Source: Antrodiella citrinella (taxonomy: Eukaryota; Basidiomycota; Agaricomycetes; Polyporales; Steccherinaceae). From it: a stretch of 57,290 bases of DNA. Location: the NCBI GenBank assembly GCA_004802725.1, contig SGPM01000069.1, positions 38,435-95,724 of the forward strand, written 5' to 3'. Below the pieces are notes generated by a model. It saw only the letters and a list, made by a program, of their open reading frames with translations. It did no database searches and was not told where the DNA came from. A program made the translations under genes and the position numbers. This document shows positions 34,616 through 46,603 of the stretch, piece by piece (the stretch's first letter is position 1; every line of letters begins with the position of its first letter).

Positions 34616-36848
34616 TTAGTGTTGAGCCCAGTTAATCGTGTTGATATCAATACCCTCCTGTACCATCTCCCACAGCGGACTATAAGAGGTAACACATGAG
34701 TACCACGAACACACAAGAAGACAGCGAAGAGAACTTACCTCATATCCCTAAGTCTCTGCACAACGGACACGATCTTCTCGACGACGAAGTCAATCTCCGC
34801 CTCGGTAGTGAAACGACCGAGACCGAAACGTAATGACGAATGTGCCATATCCTCTGCTGCACCCAACGCACGGAGGACATATGACGGTTCAAGCGAGGCG
34901 GACGTGCAAGCACTACCTGACGACAATGCGATATCCTGTGAGAGTGTGACGTTAGTGAAAACGAAGCAAAAATGGATGACGTTGACGTACCTTGAGAGCC
35001 ATCAACAGACTCTCTCCCTCGACATACGCAAATGACAGATTGACGCATCCAGGGTAGCCAGTAGCGGCTCCATTCCGAATAACGTGCTCAACCTGCGCGT
35101 TGATCTTGGAGATCAGGCGGTCGGAAAGAGCCTTTACGTGTGCGTGATCTCTCTGCAAAGGAAACAAAAGTATGAACAGGTGTTCCAAAAGCAACGAAAA
35201 GGATGAAGAAACGAAAAAGATCAGATACAAATGCTCAGTACCCCTGCACGCGGGGGTCATAGCCAAGCCAGATAGCTGAAGACAAACTTCCAGCCACTAC
35301 GAAGCTCCCAATCCAAAACATATTCGGGCGTGCGATTCTCGTCATCGCAAGATATGAAGGAAGCTAAGAAGAGATAGAACGTTACTCACTGCCATCTCCA
35401 GCTTTGCAATCCTCGCAGCCTCACCCATACCAACAGCGAGAGCAGTTGGCAAGGTTCCACTCCTCAAGCCACGTTCCTGACCACCACCGTTGATGATGGG
35501 CTCCAGACGAACCCTAGGCCGTCTCCGGACATATGCCGCACCCACACCCTTCGGTCCATAAATCTTGTGCCCGCTCAAGCTCATGACATCGAGGTTCATC
35601 TCGTTGACGTCCAAAGGGATCTTACCCGCCGCCTGCGCTCCGTCCGAGTGGAGGTAGATTCCGCGATGCTTCCGGAGAAGCGCACCAATCTCCTTCATAG
35701 GTTGGATGACACCGGTCTCGTTGTTCACGGTCATGATAGTAACGAGGGAAGTGTCTGGTCGAATGGCGGCTTCGAGCTCCTTCAGGTCGACAATACCATT
35801 TGTCTGTACAGGAAGGTAGGTGACGTCGAAACCCTCTTCTTGCAATACTCTGCATGAGTCCAGCACGCATTTGTGCTCTGTCTGAGTAGTGATGATGTGT
35901 TTCTTGCGGTCCTTGTTGAAGCGCGCGATACCCTTGATAATCATGTTATTTGACTCGGTCGCGCCGGAAGTGAACACAATGTCCTTTGGGTCAGCTCCAA
36001 TCAAGGAGGCAATATGCTGTTGGATTTTTGTAAGTGTCAATGTGCGAAGGTTGATAAGATATTCGACAAAAATAACACGAAAAATGGGTTTGCCACCAGT
36101 TTCGCAATATGCCAATGTGAAAGCGCGGTACCAAAATAGACTGGGACACGCAATAGCTACCTGGATGAGGGTTCGGAGAGTGCCGACTACCAAACACCCC
36201 CATGGTACATGACAGCGCGATTTGAGAGTGCGAAGACACCGCGTGAGAACTTCCGTAGCCGTAAGCACGAACGCAGTACGAGCAAACGTCGAGCAGCAAG
36301 AACTCCGCGTAGTTGAATAGATTGAGAGAGAAACTCACAGCACGAGCGTCCTCAACAGCCTTTTCTGCCTCCCAACCGTACGCATGCGTCCTACTATGCG
36401 GGTTGCCATACTGGTCGGTGAGATAGGGGAGCATCGCGTCCAACACACGAGGATCGACCGGAGTTGTCGCCTAACAAACATGCACATAAGACACGAGATA
36501 CAGACAAAGAGAGGAGTCAAAGGGACGAACCTGCATGTCGAGGTAAATGGGACGAGGTTGCTCCGTCAAAGAGTTACCACGCTGGGGCAATTCGAGCTTG
36601 AAGCCGAGCATGTCTGCGAGCTAGTGAGTTCCTGCACGCACGCCGACAGATAGCTCGACGATAGACTGACCTGCTCTTGGTGCGAAAAACGCATCCTCCT
36701 GGTAGGTGGATGGTACGTCGACGACGCTGGCTCGGTCAGCCTGGGAGGGCGACACGAAGGTTCTTCGTGCCTCTGCTACCGCCACCCGCGACGCTGAGGA
36801 GCGCAGGGCGGCAAGTCGGACGGCGTTGCTTGACAGTCTAGAGAGCAT
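34616..36848 (-). CDS. NFS1: Mitochondrial cysteine desulfurase
   Basis: Takes sulfur from cysteine for iron-sulfur cluster assembly and tRNA thiolation; PLP enzyme of the matrix. Starts [20 protein letters not shown] at 36848, a basic presequence. Then come [118 protein letters not shown] (the PLP lysine), [11 protein letters not shown], the mobile cysteine loop [19 protein letters not shown], and [17 protein letters not shown]. The end is INTINWAQH, the family tail. One intron of about 320 bases after VEDARA (about 36016-36335) and one near 35150-35395 are longer than usual here. Confidence 0.95.
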
Positions 36849-37531
36849 GTTGGGCGACGACGACGACGATGGGCGAGGTGAGAAACCCTGCGAGAGTGCG
36901 GGAGGGCAGATGCAGCTGGTCGTCGAGGTTTATCAGATAGTCAGGCGGAGACTCCGATTCTCGGTCAGCGCGTCTCCACGGGTCACGTTCACCTCATAAA
37001 AGGCAACTCCGACACTCCGAGGGCGCTCCCGACTCCGTCCGACGGTCCTTTCTCCTCAGCTATGCCAGTGCTACTACGTACTTTTATCGGCATTGATTTG
37101 GGACAATCCTTTGCAGGCTCCCCGAAGCTCAAACATATGTGAATGTTTGTCGTGCAGTCGCACTGGTAGGAAGGCGGTGCTACCCCATCGGAAGACAATC
37201 TCATGTAACGAATGTAGTATGTAGCGAGAATGCGACAGACGCGTCGCAGACTCGCTCCCTCAGGCGGGAGGCTCGACGAGAGCTTTGACAGTGCAGCTTG
37301 AAGTCTGAGTGGTTATTGATGCCATGTCCTCGTCGTCTCGAAGCCAGAACAGGTATTGAAGGTGCGAACTCCACGCGGCGCGCATCGCGAGACTTTTGTG
37401 CTGTGGTGAAATATCTTCTTTGAGATACCACATCGATGTATAGTATAGTAATCCAACATTTAAGACAGAATCGACATCGGTGACTAACAAAAAGACATGG
37501 TGCTCGTCGCTTTAGCTCAGATCAGTCAGGC
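36849..37531. other. Intergenic between NFS1 and P450-2
   Basis: About 680 bases holding the NFS1 promoter and the P450-2 3' flank. No gene seen. Confidence 0.5.
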
Positions 37532-39614
37532 TTACAGCACAATATCCGCCGCAGCTTCTTCAATAAGCTGAGCCACAACTTTCGAGCGAGGGGTTAGGCA
37601 AGTAGGAATATACTTGGGGTTGCTGTGAATTGCAGAGTCGTGTTATCAGCGGAAAGATGATGGAAAATAGCAGATATCGATACGTACGAGACAATGCCAG
37701 TCGTCATATCAGGGACCAGCTTGATAGGTTTACCATCCGCGTCGACACCAGCACTGATGTTGAATGCGTGGAGGATAGATGCTATGCTGATACAAAGTGT
37801 GTTATGGCTGAAATGCCGCCCCACGCAAATCCTAGAAATACGAGCCAGGTCAATGGGAGCCGGGTGAACATGTAGTGGGGGAATTACCGTCTACCAAAAC
37901 CGAAAGCGATCGTGGTAGGGTCGCGCACCAATGGATCGATGTTACCATCCTTGTCCAAGAATCGTTCCGGTCTGAATTGGTCTGGTTCAGGATAGTCTTC
38001 AGGATTCTTCAACATCGCCCATTGGTTCTGAGATCGAGTAAAAGCGTGAAATTTTAAATATGAAAGTCAGATGGTAATATCACACTCACAGCAACGACCA
38101 TGGCTCCTTTTGGGATATGATAGCCGTTGTATTCATCGTCGGCGATGACCGCATGAGGGACACCGAATGCAGTGACGGGCATCCAGCGCATGGTCTCCAT
38201 CATGATGGCGCGAATGTAAGGCATTTCGGCGAGATCTTCGTACACGGGAAGACGCAGCGATCCGACTACGCGGTCGAGTTCCGCCTGCCCGCGTTTCTGT
38301 ACTTCTGGGAAGAGGTCCATGGCGAGGAGAAATGATTCGACGGCGGAAGTAGTCTACCAGGATTATGGGGAATTAGTCGCGCTTAGATGACACTTCCACT
38401 TAGCAACATACCGTATCAGCTCCGGCTGTGATATGAGAGCCTGAGGTTTGTAGTGTTTCGTAAGACGTATCTTGTGAAGCACTTGCCTGCATATGCAATT
38501 CCAGTAACGTTCTTGGCTATCTCTTCCTGGTTGTGTGCTTCTTCAGAATCTCCATACCTTGTCCGAATGTCCTCGATCAAAGAGTTCGCAACAGAGGGAC
38601 GTGATATACCGTTATACTGGTTCGGGTCAGATGTTAGGAGCGATGAATGGGAACGGAATAAGATCGTACATTGGCTTCTTTCGTCTCATCGTACGCCCTC
38701 GTCCTCGTCTGCTCAACAAACGGCGCATACTTCGCCGCAAATTTCTTGAATCCAGCACCTGGAACCCAGCTCGGGATATATTTGAGGAAGGGCAACAACT
38801 CGACCCAGAATGCGCCTGGCACGGAAGCTTGCACAGCTCCAATATTAGCTGTATGTGCTATAGTGACGTAGTCATCGTCCATTCTCAGGATCGTTTTGCC
38901 GAACGTGGCGGAAAAGATCGTGGATGTAATGAAGCTGATCGAGGCAAGATCAGGTAAATGAAATGTCAATTGTGTACAAGGCTCGTGCTACGCACTGACG
39001 AACATGCGCCCGAGTGTGCTCTGGCGATTTGAGCATTCTGGCCAGAAAGCACCTAGTTTCTTGAAGCTGGATCGGACGGAATCTGTCCACGGCGCCTTGA
39101 TTGAAATGCTGATGGAACATGCGACGGTGAACGCGCCAATTCCAATCGTACGGCATGCTGGGAAGACTGTTCTTGAACGACATTCTACGCGCGCGTGTGC
39201 CACATGTGTAAGCCTCCGAGGTGCAATGGAGATTGGACGTACAATTTAAGCATCTGCGACTCCTTGCGATCCGAGTATAAATGAGAACGCTTTTCCAAAA
39301 GGTCCGTCGCTGCTTTTACGGACCCAAGTATGACCATCGGGACGGTCGGGAGCTGTACAAATATAACGTCCGAATCTGTTATGATAGTGAGGCGAGGCAA
39401 ATCAGACAATCCAGAGTAATCAACACATACGGTACATCTCAGACCATTCGCGGTACTGCTCCCAAGGGCGTACAGAGTGAACATCCAACATATTCCCAAT
39501 GATGGGCCATGGCTTGGGACCGGGAGGAAATTGGGGACTGGTCTTGAGCAGCATGAAGATAACCAATACGACCAGGGCACTGAGCGCAAGAGCTTCAAAT
39601 TCTAGTACGCTCAT
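37532..39614 (-). CDS. Cytochrome P450, copy 2
   Basis: First of four tandem minus-strand P450s. Starts MSVLEFEALALSALVVLVIF (ER anchor), hinge PPGPKPWPIIGNMLDV, DVIFVQLPTVPMVILGSVKA, WNWRVHRRMFHQHFNQG, FSATFGKTI, YIPSWVPGAGFKKFAAKYAP, PSVANSLIEDIRTRYGDSEE, I-helix AGADT on a 14-nt exon (38412-38425), ETMRWMPVTAFGVPHA, PERFLD, heme loop FGFGRR/ICVGRHFSHN split by an intron, and the end LIEEAAADIVL. The intron before the 14-nt exon starts with GC (gcaagt, donor at 38486) rather than GT. A TATATATA lies about 45 bases upstream of the ATG. It is closest to copy 3. Substrate unknown. Confidence 0.88.
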
Positions 39615-40249
39615 GATAGCAACGAAGTGAGGAAAGCACGACTGTGCACCATCCTTTATATATATTGGGCGGTGTCTCCATTATCTCTAGCTTTCGACTT
39701 GTGTTTCACGGTGCTCAAACGGGTCATAATACACTCCAGCGGTCCTGGAATCAGTGGAGAGTGGAAGATAAGTTTCGGAAAATGCCCTGCTGGACGACGA
39801 ATTACGGATGAGAAACGTGGGCACGGTACGGAATTGACTCACCCTTGCTGGGAGTATATCGCATTCTATAGATTCCACGCAAACACGCTGCAGTGTGAAC
39901 AAAATTTTAGACACCGCATCACGCGGAATAATGAACTCTCAGTGGACCCACAATCAATCCCCGAGTCGGGGTTTCTGTTGCATTGACCGGGATCTCGCAA
40001 GGCTCCCAGTCGCAATTATACGTTGTGATACTCGACCAATTCCTCCCTTTGTTCCAAGTGCTGAGTACGATTTGAGAACGATATCCTTGATGGCCGGCTG
40101 CCTGAGGGGTTTCTCTCCGAGTCATCAGAAGAGTATCCAATAAGACGAGGTGAGGCTCCTCATCGAAGTGATGACTGTAGGGAGAATGCGCGGGACGTCC
40201 AAATTCTTTGCTTTTGTTGTCCAATTCCGGTCGCGGTGAAATTGAAAGA
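39615..40249. other. Promoter region of P450-2
   Basis: It contains a TATA run near 39654-39668 (minus sense) and a block from about 39780 to 40050 that resembles DNA upstream of P450-3 (see findings). A CCG-N3-CGG palindrome lies at 39961-39969. No gene. Confidence 0.55.
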
Positions 40250-40251
40250 TA

Positions 40252-40399
40252 CTATGTATAACCGGTACATCGTCACTATCAGAGAGTCGTCGCCCCCGCC
40301 AAAATATTAGTCAGCATCAACTTTTGATGCTCCTGATTGGCCCAGAAGGCCAAAAGACGACTCTCTGGTAAGTAGTGACGATGTACCGGTTATACGTAG
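40252..40399. mobile_element. Foldback MITE, 148 bp, TA-flanked
   Basis: Arms of about 44 bases fold onto each other: left begins CTATGTATAACCGGTACATC, right is its near-exact reverse complement ending GATGTACCGGTTATACGTAG. The arms extend into a shared GAGAGTCGTC. Each side has a TA (40250-40251 and 40400-40401). About 60 bases of unrelated DNA form the loop. There is no coding capacity. Confidence 0.8.
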
Positions 40400-40401
40400 T
40401 A

Positions 40402-40874
40402 TGGTACGACGCCGCTCGCGATTTCTCTATGTCACAGTACTAAGCGCCGATGACTGCTCCCTTGCAATGGGCGTCCAGTTGGCCTAGGGTCGTTCCAACT
40501 TCCCAGCCGTTCAAAGGTGTCGTCCAGTTGGCCCAGCCCAGCCCTGCCGTTCCTTGTTTTCAAGGAAACGCCGGGAACGAGCCTACGGTCTCGAGAGGAG
40601 TGAAGTTCTCATGGTTAGGGTTACAGTGGAGTTTGACCAAACTTGAATGCTCGACCTCTTTAGCTTTGGAGTTATCTATCTGACCGTATCACACATAGTG
40701 CTACGTATATGAACGGGTTATAATGTTTAAAAGCATTTCTTCTCAAGACAGGTGTATAGTTGAGGTTTACGACAACGATGACAGAGGCTTGAGTTCAAGT
40801 TGACAAGATACAAGGCGAAGTTATATATACCATAGTAGCTTACCACTGCAGTCATTAGTCGATGACGGGTCGCC
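40402..40874. other. Intergenic right of the MITE
   Basis: It contains two copies of CGTCCAGTTGGCC (about 40471 and 40520), 49 bases apart, and a CCGTTCC..GGAAACG inverted motif. No gene. Confidence 0.4.
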
Positions 40875-42976
40875 TCAGGCTGATAGCCCAAGGTCCATCG
40901 CAGCTTCTTCAATAAGATGAGCCACTGCTTTTGAGCGAGGTGTCAGGCAAGTGGGGACATCTTTAGGCTTGCTATGAACCATGAAAACTTGTCAGCACTG
41001 GAGCCTACGACAAACAGTGCGAATTGTCGACACGCACGAGACTATTCCATTGGTCATCTCAGGAACCAGCTTGATAGGTATTCCTTCCGCGTTCACACCA
41101 GCACTGATGTTGAATGCGTGTAGGATGGATGCTATGCAAATAAAAAGCGTGTTGTGACTGAAATACCGCCCCACGCATATCCTACGAACAAGGTCAGTTT
41201 GATATGACCCGTCCTAGGTGAAGCCTTTTCTGGAAGACGTACCGTCTACCGAAACCAAATGCGATTGTGGTTGGGTCGCGGACAGATGAATCAATGTTAC
41301 CATCAGTGTCTAGGAATCTTTCCGGTTTGAACTGATCTGGTTCAGGATAGTCTTCTGGGTTGTGCAACATTGCCCATTGGTTCTTAGAATGGATTATTGT
41401 AGCTTTCGTCTGTGGAAAGGTCGACCGATGTAATACTCACGGCAACTACCATGGCTCCCTTCGGGATGTGATACCCCTGGTATTCATCATCAGTGGTGAC
41501 AGCGTGAGGGACACCGAATGCTGTGACGGGCATCCAGCGCATGGTTTCCATCATAATGGCGCGAATATAAGGCATCTCGTCGAGATCCTCGTACTCGGGG
41601 AGACGCTGCGATCCGACGACGCGATCGAGCTCCGCTTGCCCACGTTTCTGTACTTCTGGAAAGAGGTCCATGGCGAGAAGGAAGGATTCGACGGCGGAAG
41701 CGGTCTATCTCGACGAAGGAGAATGAGTTGCTAGCCGCGACACTGCCAATGAGCAACATACCGTATCGGCTCCAGCTGTGTTGGAAGAATTCAACAGTGT
41801 CCCCAGAAGGTGTATTTCGTCTCAAAACTTACCACCGTATGCGATTCCGGTCACGTCCTTCGCAATCTCTTCCTGATCGCGCCCTTCTTCAGAATCCCCG
41901 TACCTGGTTCGAATCTCTTCAATCATAGTGTTCGCTACAGATGGGCGTGGAATGCCATTCTCCTGCTTCGTATTCAGGCGACTGTCACCAGTGAACGGTA
42001 TAAATATCAGAACGTACGTTGGCTTGTTTCGTCTCATCATACGCCTTCGTCCTTGTCTGTTCAATGAACGGTGCATATTTTGCCGCAAATTTCTTGAAAC
42101 CAGCTCCTGGCATCCAGCTTGGGATGTACTTAAGGAAAGGCATTGACTCGACCCAAAACGCGCCCGGGATAGTTGCCAAAACGAGTCCTGAGTTAGCTGC
42201 ATGCGCCACAGTGACATAATCGTCGTCCATTTTGAGTATCGTTTTGCCGTACGTAGCAGAGAAGATTGTGGATGTAATGAAGCTGATGAAGACAATATGA
42301 TTACATTCGTGAAATAGAATATAAGCAAAACTTTGAAAACTCACTGACGGATGTGGTTACGAGTATGTTCAGGAGAATTGAGCATTCTGGCCATAAAGTA
42401 CCTAGTTTCTTGGAGCTGAATCGGACGGAATATGTCAACGGTGCCTTGATTGAAGTACTGGTGGAACATGCGACGATGTATACGCCAATTCCAATCGTAC
42501 GGCATACTGGGAAGCATATTATTGAACGACATTCTGTGTCATGCGCGTGTAAGCAGAGATGCCATGGCGGAATGAAAGTGGGTACGATTACACGTACAGT
42601 TTCAGCATTTGCGACTCCCTACGATCGGAGTACAGTTGAGAACGCTTTTCCAAAAGGTCCGTCGCTGCTTTCACAGATCCAAGAATGACCATAGGTAGCG
42701 TTGGAAGTTGTATAAAGATGACGTCCGAGTCTGCAATGACAAGCAGTGAGGTGACTCGACGCTCTAGACAGGCAAGCGTAAATAACACATACCGTACTTA
42801 TCACACCACTCGCGATATCGCTCCCAAGGGCGTACAGTGGGAACGTCCAACATGTTTCCAATGATAGGCCATGGCTTGGGACCGGGAGGTAGTGGTGGCC
42901 TGGCCTTGAGCAGTCTGAAAATAACAAACACGATCAATGCGCCGAGCGCAAGTGCTTCAAATCCCAGTACGCTCAT
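40875..42976 (-). CDS. Cytochrome P450, copy 3
   Basis: Start MSVLGFEALALGALIVFVIF, hinge PPLPPGPKPWPIIGNMLDVP, DVIFIQLPTLPMVILGSVKA, WNWRIHRRMFHQYFNQG, FSATYGKTILKMDDDYVTVA, YIPSWMPGAGFKKFAAKYAP, PSVANTMIEEIRTRYGDSEE, I-helix AGADT on a 14-nt exon (41762-41775, with an ordinary GT donor before it), ETMRWMPVTAFGVPHA, PERFLD, heme loop FGFGR/RICVGRYFSHN, end IEEAAMDLGLSA with the stop at 40875. It is very like copy 2 through most of the protein. A TTATATAAG lies about 45 bases before the ATG on the minus strand. No break seen; the substrate is unknown. Confidence 0.88.
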
Positions 42977-43741
42977 TGGAGTGAAGTGAGGAGACGAACA
43001 TGGTCTTCTATCCTGTTCTTATATAAAGCGGCTCGGTGAATNATACTCCTCATGCTGTTGTCCAAGGTAGTAGCAGTCATCGGCTCACNTTTCTCACTTA
43101 CTGTCATGATAAAACCCGGCTCATGTCTGGCAGCGGGATTTCCCGGATAAGGGTGACTGGTCGACCGATCGATTGGGCCAAGTGATCATGTGTAGCGCTC
43201 TCTACGACGTTTTCTTTCGCTCAACGTATGTTCCACGATGCTGAAAATGGGTCTCGACACACTCCAGTGATCTTGGAAAATAGAAGACCCTGTTGTAACN
43301 AGTTACAGGTGAGAAACGTGGGTGTGGTGCGAAATTTTCCAAGAACTCACCCTTGCTGGAAGAGTATGTTGCCAACGCATACACGCTACGATAAGTAAGG
43401 TCANTTTTTGNACAATCGGATCANGCGGAAGGAATAGATCCCACGAGACGACACTCAGGTTTATATGAAGGACCCACAACTGATCGCCGATGTCTGTTTT
43501 ATGTTGCATTAAGCGAATACTCGCAAGGCTCGCAGTCGTACTTTATTCATGTTCTGCGATAGGAGCGGTCAGGACACACAGNNAAACGTCAGATTGCTAA
43601 CCAGCCTGACGATACAATTTATGGATACTGTTCAACGGAATGGAGTCGGATGTCTAGAAACAAAGGCTCGAAGTGATGAAGCTTGGCTTCGTAAATCAGA
43701 GAAAGATTGAGACGTTATGTGGCATCACCTGTCAGCGAGGC
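42977..43741. other. Promoter region of P450-3 with unresolved bases
   Basis: About 765 bases with scattered Ns. The part 43290-43570 resembles 39780-40050. No gene. Confidence 0.5.
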
Positions 43742-45864
43742 TCAGACATCGAGATCGACGTCCGAGCTTGCGACTGCTTCTCGAATTAGACGTGCAGCTA
43801 ATTCTGACCGGGGAGTCAGNCCAGTGGGAACGTCGCGAGGGTTCCTGTGGGTGATACAAGACAAAATTAGTACCAGAGCTTTACANATACAGTAAGGTTA
43901 GACTCCGTAAGACGTACACGACCAGTCCACCCATCATCTCAGAACTCAACTCGATCGGTTTCCCTTCCTTGTCGATACCGGCACAGATGTCGAAAGCGTG
44001 CAAGGTGGACGCTATGCAGATTGAAAGCGTGTTGTTGCTGAAATATCTCCCTACGCAGATACTAGCAGACAGAACCAAGTGGACTCAGGTTTTGCTACTC
44101 GTTTGGAATNAGGGACACAGGAGCCCACCGTCTACCGAACCCGAATGCTATGGTGCTTGGATCTCTAACGGATGGGTCGATATTGCCGTCCTTNTCTAAG
44201 TATCGCTCTGGAATGAATAATTCTGGCTCAGGATAGTCTTCTGGATTGTGCAACATCGCCCATTGGTTCTACACACATCGCGGATATCAATCCTGCAGAA
44301 ATTAATCGTTGNAGAAAACAATCTCACAGGAATNACCATAGCTCCCTTCGGGATATGCCATCCCTTATACACATCGTCATCAATGACAGCATGAGGCAAA
44401 CCGAACCCTACGACAGGTATCCACCGCATAGTCTCCATCATCACAGCGCGGAGGTACGGCATCTTGTCGAGGTCTTCGTATTCGGGTAGACGGTGTGTGC
44501 CAACGACACGANCAAGTTCTGCTTGAGCTCGATGTTGAACTTCGGGGAATAGAGCCATGGCGAGGAGAAAGGATTCGACGGAGGAAGTGGTCTANGGCGG
44601 TGATNAGCTTTCGCGGAAATGGTGACACTGACTGGCGTACCGTATCCGCTCCGGCTGGTGTGAGGGGTCAACAAGATCCTCCCGACTAAGACTTCGGGTT
44701 GTACTTACCTGCATATGCGATTCCGGTAACATCCTTTGCAATTTCCTCCTGGTAGCGAGCTTCTTCAGAATCTCCATACTTGGCCCTTATGGTCTTAATT
44801 AAGGAATTAGCCACAGACGGACGTGCCACGCCTTTTTCCTGCTTCATGTCAACCAACAGCCACAAGCCTCCGGTGGCAAACGTACTGACATTCGCCACTT
44901 TAGTTTCAACATACGCCCCCGTTCTCGTCTGTTCGACATACGGCGCGTACTTTTCCGCGAGCCTCTTGAAACCGGCACCCGGCATCCAACTCGGAATGTA
45001 CTTGAGGAAAGGCAGGACCTCAACCAAAAACGCGCCGGGTACGGAGGCTTTACTCGCGCCTACGCCAGCTGTGTGCGCCACTGTGACGTACGAGTCCTCC
45101 ATGTGATGAATCGTCTTTCCGAACGTCGCAGAGAAGATGGTGGACGTGATCATACTGCTCCCATATAGATTAGAGAGGAATGGAATTGAGATACGAGGAA
45201 CGAGACACGCACTGACGAACATGCCCACGTGTCTGTTCCGGCGATTTGAGCACCCTAGCCAAAAAGTACCGAGCCTCTTGGATCTGGATCGCGCGAAACT
45301 TGTTCACGACGCCTTGATTGAACTGTTGGTGGAACATCCGGCGGTGCGCGCGCCAGCGCTGGCCATAAGGTAAGGTTGTGATGTTGTTGCCCCAGCCCAT
45401 TCTTCCATGCACCACAAAACATGTCAGTCAGCGCGATAGAGTGAGATGGCGAGGGGCAGAGTGCTTACAGAGTGAGCATCTCAGATTGTCGACGATCCGA
45501 GTACAGTTGGGATCGTTTCTCCAACAGGTCAGTGGCAGCCTTGACCGAGCCAAGTATCACGACCGGTCTCGTTGGGACCTGTATGAATATAACATCCGAT
45601 TCTGCCATCGCGACAGAGCATCAACTCGACCATCCAAGACCACGATGATGCAGCGGTATACGTACTGTAGATCTCACACCAATCGCGATACCTCTCCCAA
45701 GGGCGCACAACAGGCATATCGAACACGTTTCCGATGATAGGCCACGGTTTGGGACCGGGTGGATAGGGAAAAGGATGTCGAAGCCTGGCGGCGCGTCGCA
45801 GGAGCGCGCCCACGATCAATGCGAGTGTCCCAAGAACAAGGAATTCTAAGCCGAGTACACTCAT
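43742..45864 (-). CDS. Cytochrome P450, copy 4
   Basis: I choose the ATG at 45864 (MSVLGLEFLVLGTLALIVGA) because it aligns with copies 2 and 3; an in-frame ATG eight codons up is possible. Hinge PYPPGPKPWPIIGNVFDMPV, VVILGSVKAATDLLEKRSQL, WRAHRRMFHQQFNQGVVNKF, FSATFGKTIHHMEDSYVTVA, YIPSWMPGAGFKRLAEKYAP, PSVANSLIKTIRAKYGDSEE, 14-nt AGADT exon (44641-44654), ETMRWIPVVGFGLPHA, PERYLD, heme loop FGFGR/RICVGRYFSNN, end VASSDVDLDV. Ns fall in exons around 44510 and in several introns, so single residues are uncertain. A TATAAG lies near 45936. It groups with copy 5 by sequence. Confidence 0.85.
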
Positions 45865-46603
45865 GATCACAAAGATGGGGATGCTCAAGTTGGAGAGGGT
45901 GGTGAGACCGTTATCAGCATCTTGTTCTTGTTCTTATAGTGGTACAAGGCACACGCGTGCATGCGCTGCGTAGCACGATCCCCCGAGCGGGGCTACGATG
46001 AACATGCTGTGAACCAAGAGAAATACCGGTAGGTGAGAAACTATTGAGAGACAGATATCCTCGCTCGCAGTACTCACCCTGAAATTAGAGATACCCGATG
46101 TACGTAGCAAAGAAGCCTGTCTGACGAGCTGGGCTCTGAAGCTTGAAGCCCAATCTGGACGCTAAAGGCAATCGTCCCTGGAGTAAGTCGGGCAAATCAT
46201 TCCAGAGCAGCTGTGTGACACAAAACCCGGCGTGTCAAGAATGTTTGTCGCATCACGAGTCAGGGTGTGGATCCCACGAGTGGAATCCTAGCAGGGATGG
46301 AACTTGCATAGAGCGGGCTCAAAGGCGTGACAATCCACCGGCGTGTTGGAACTTGAAGTGCTGTTCATGACGTCAGTGATGTCGATTGCTGCCTGGGACG
46401 ACCAAATCCCATAATTTGCCATGGAGGTGAGATACATAGCCTGCATCGGGCGAGAAAAGTCATGATAACACAAGACAGATTGTATAGCTGACCAAAATGA
46501 GTAGTTCGCACAGGGGTCCCCAAATACGAATTTGAAGTCACATTCAAAACTTTTGAGGTACGGAAGAACTGGTACTAGTAGAAGCTTTGAGGCATGGAAA
46601 CCC
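45865..46603. other. Intergenic between P450-4 and P450-5
   Basis: About 740 bases. GGTGAGAAAC occurs near 46032, as upstream of copies 2 and 3, but the rest of that block is not clear. No gene. Confidence 0.45.
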
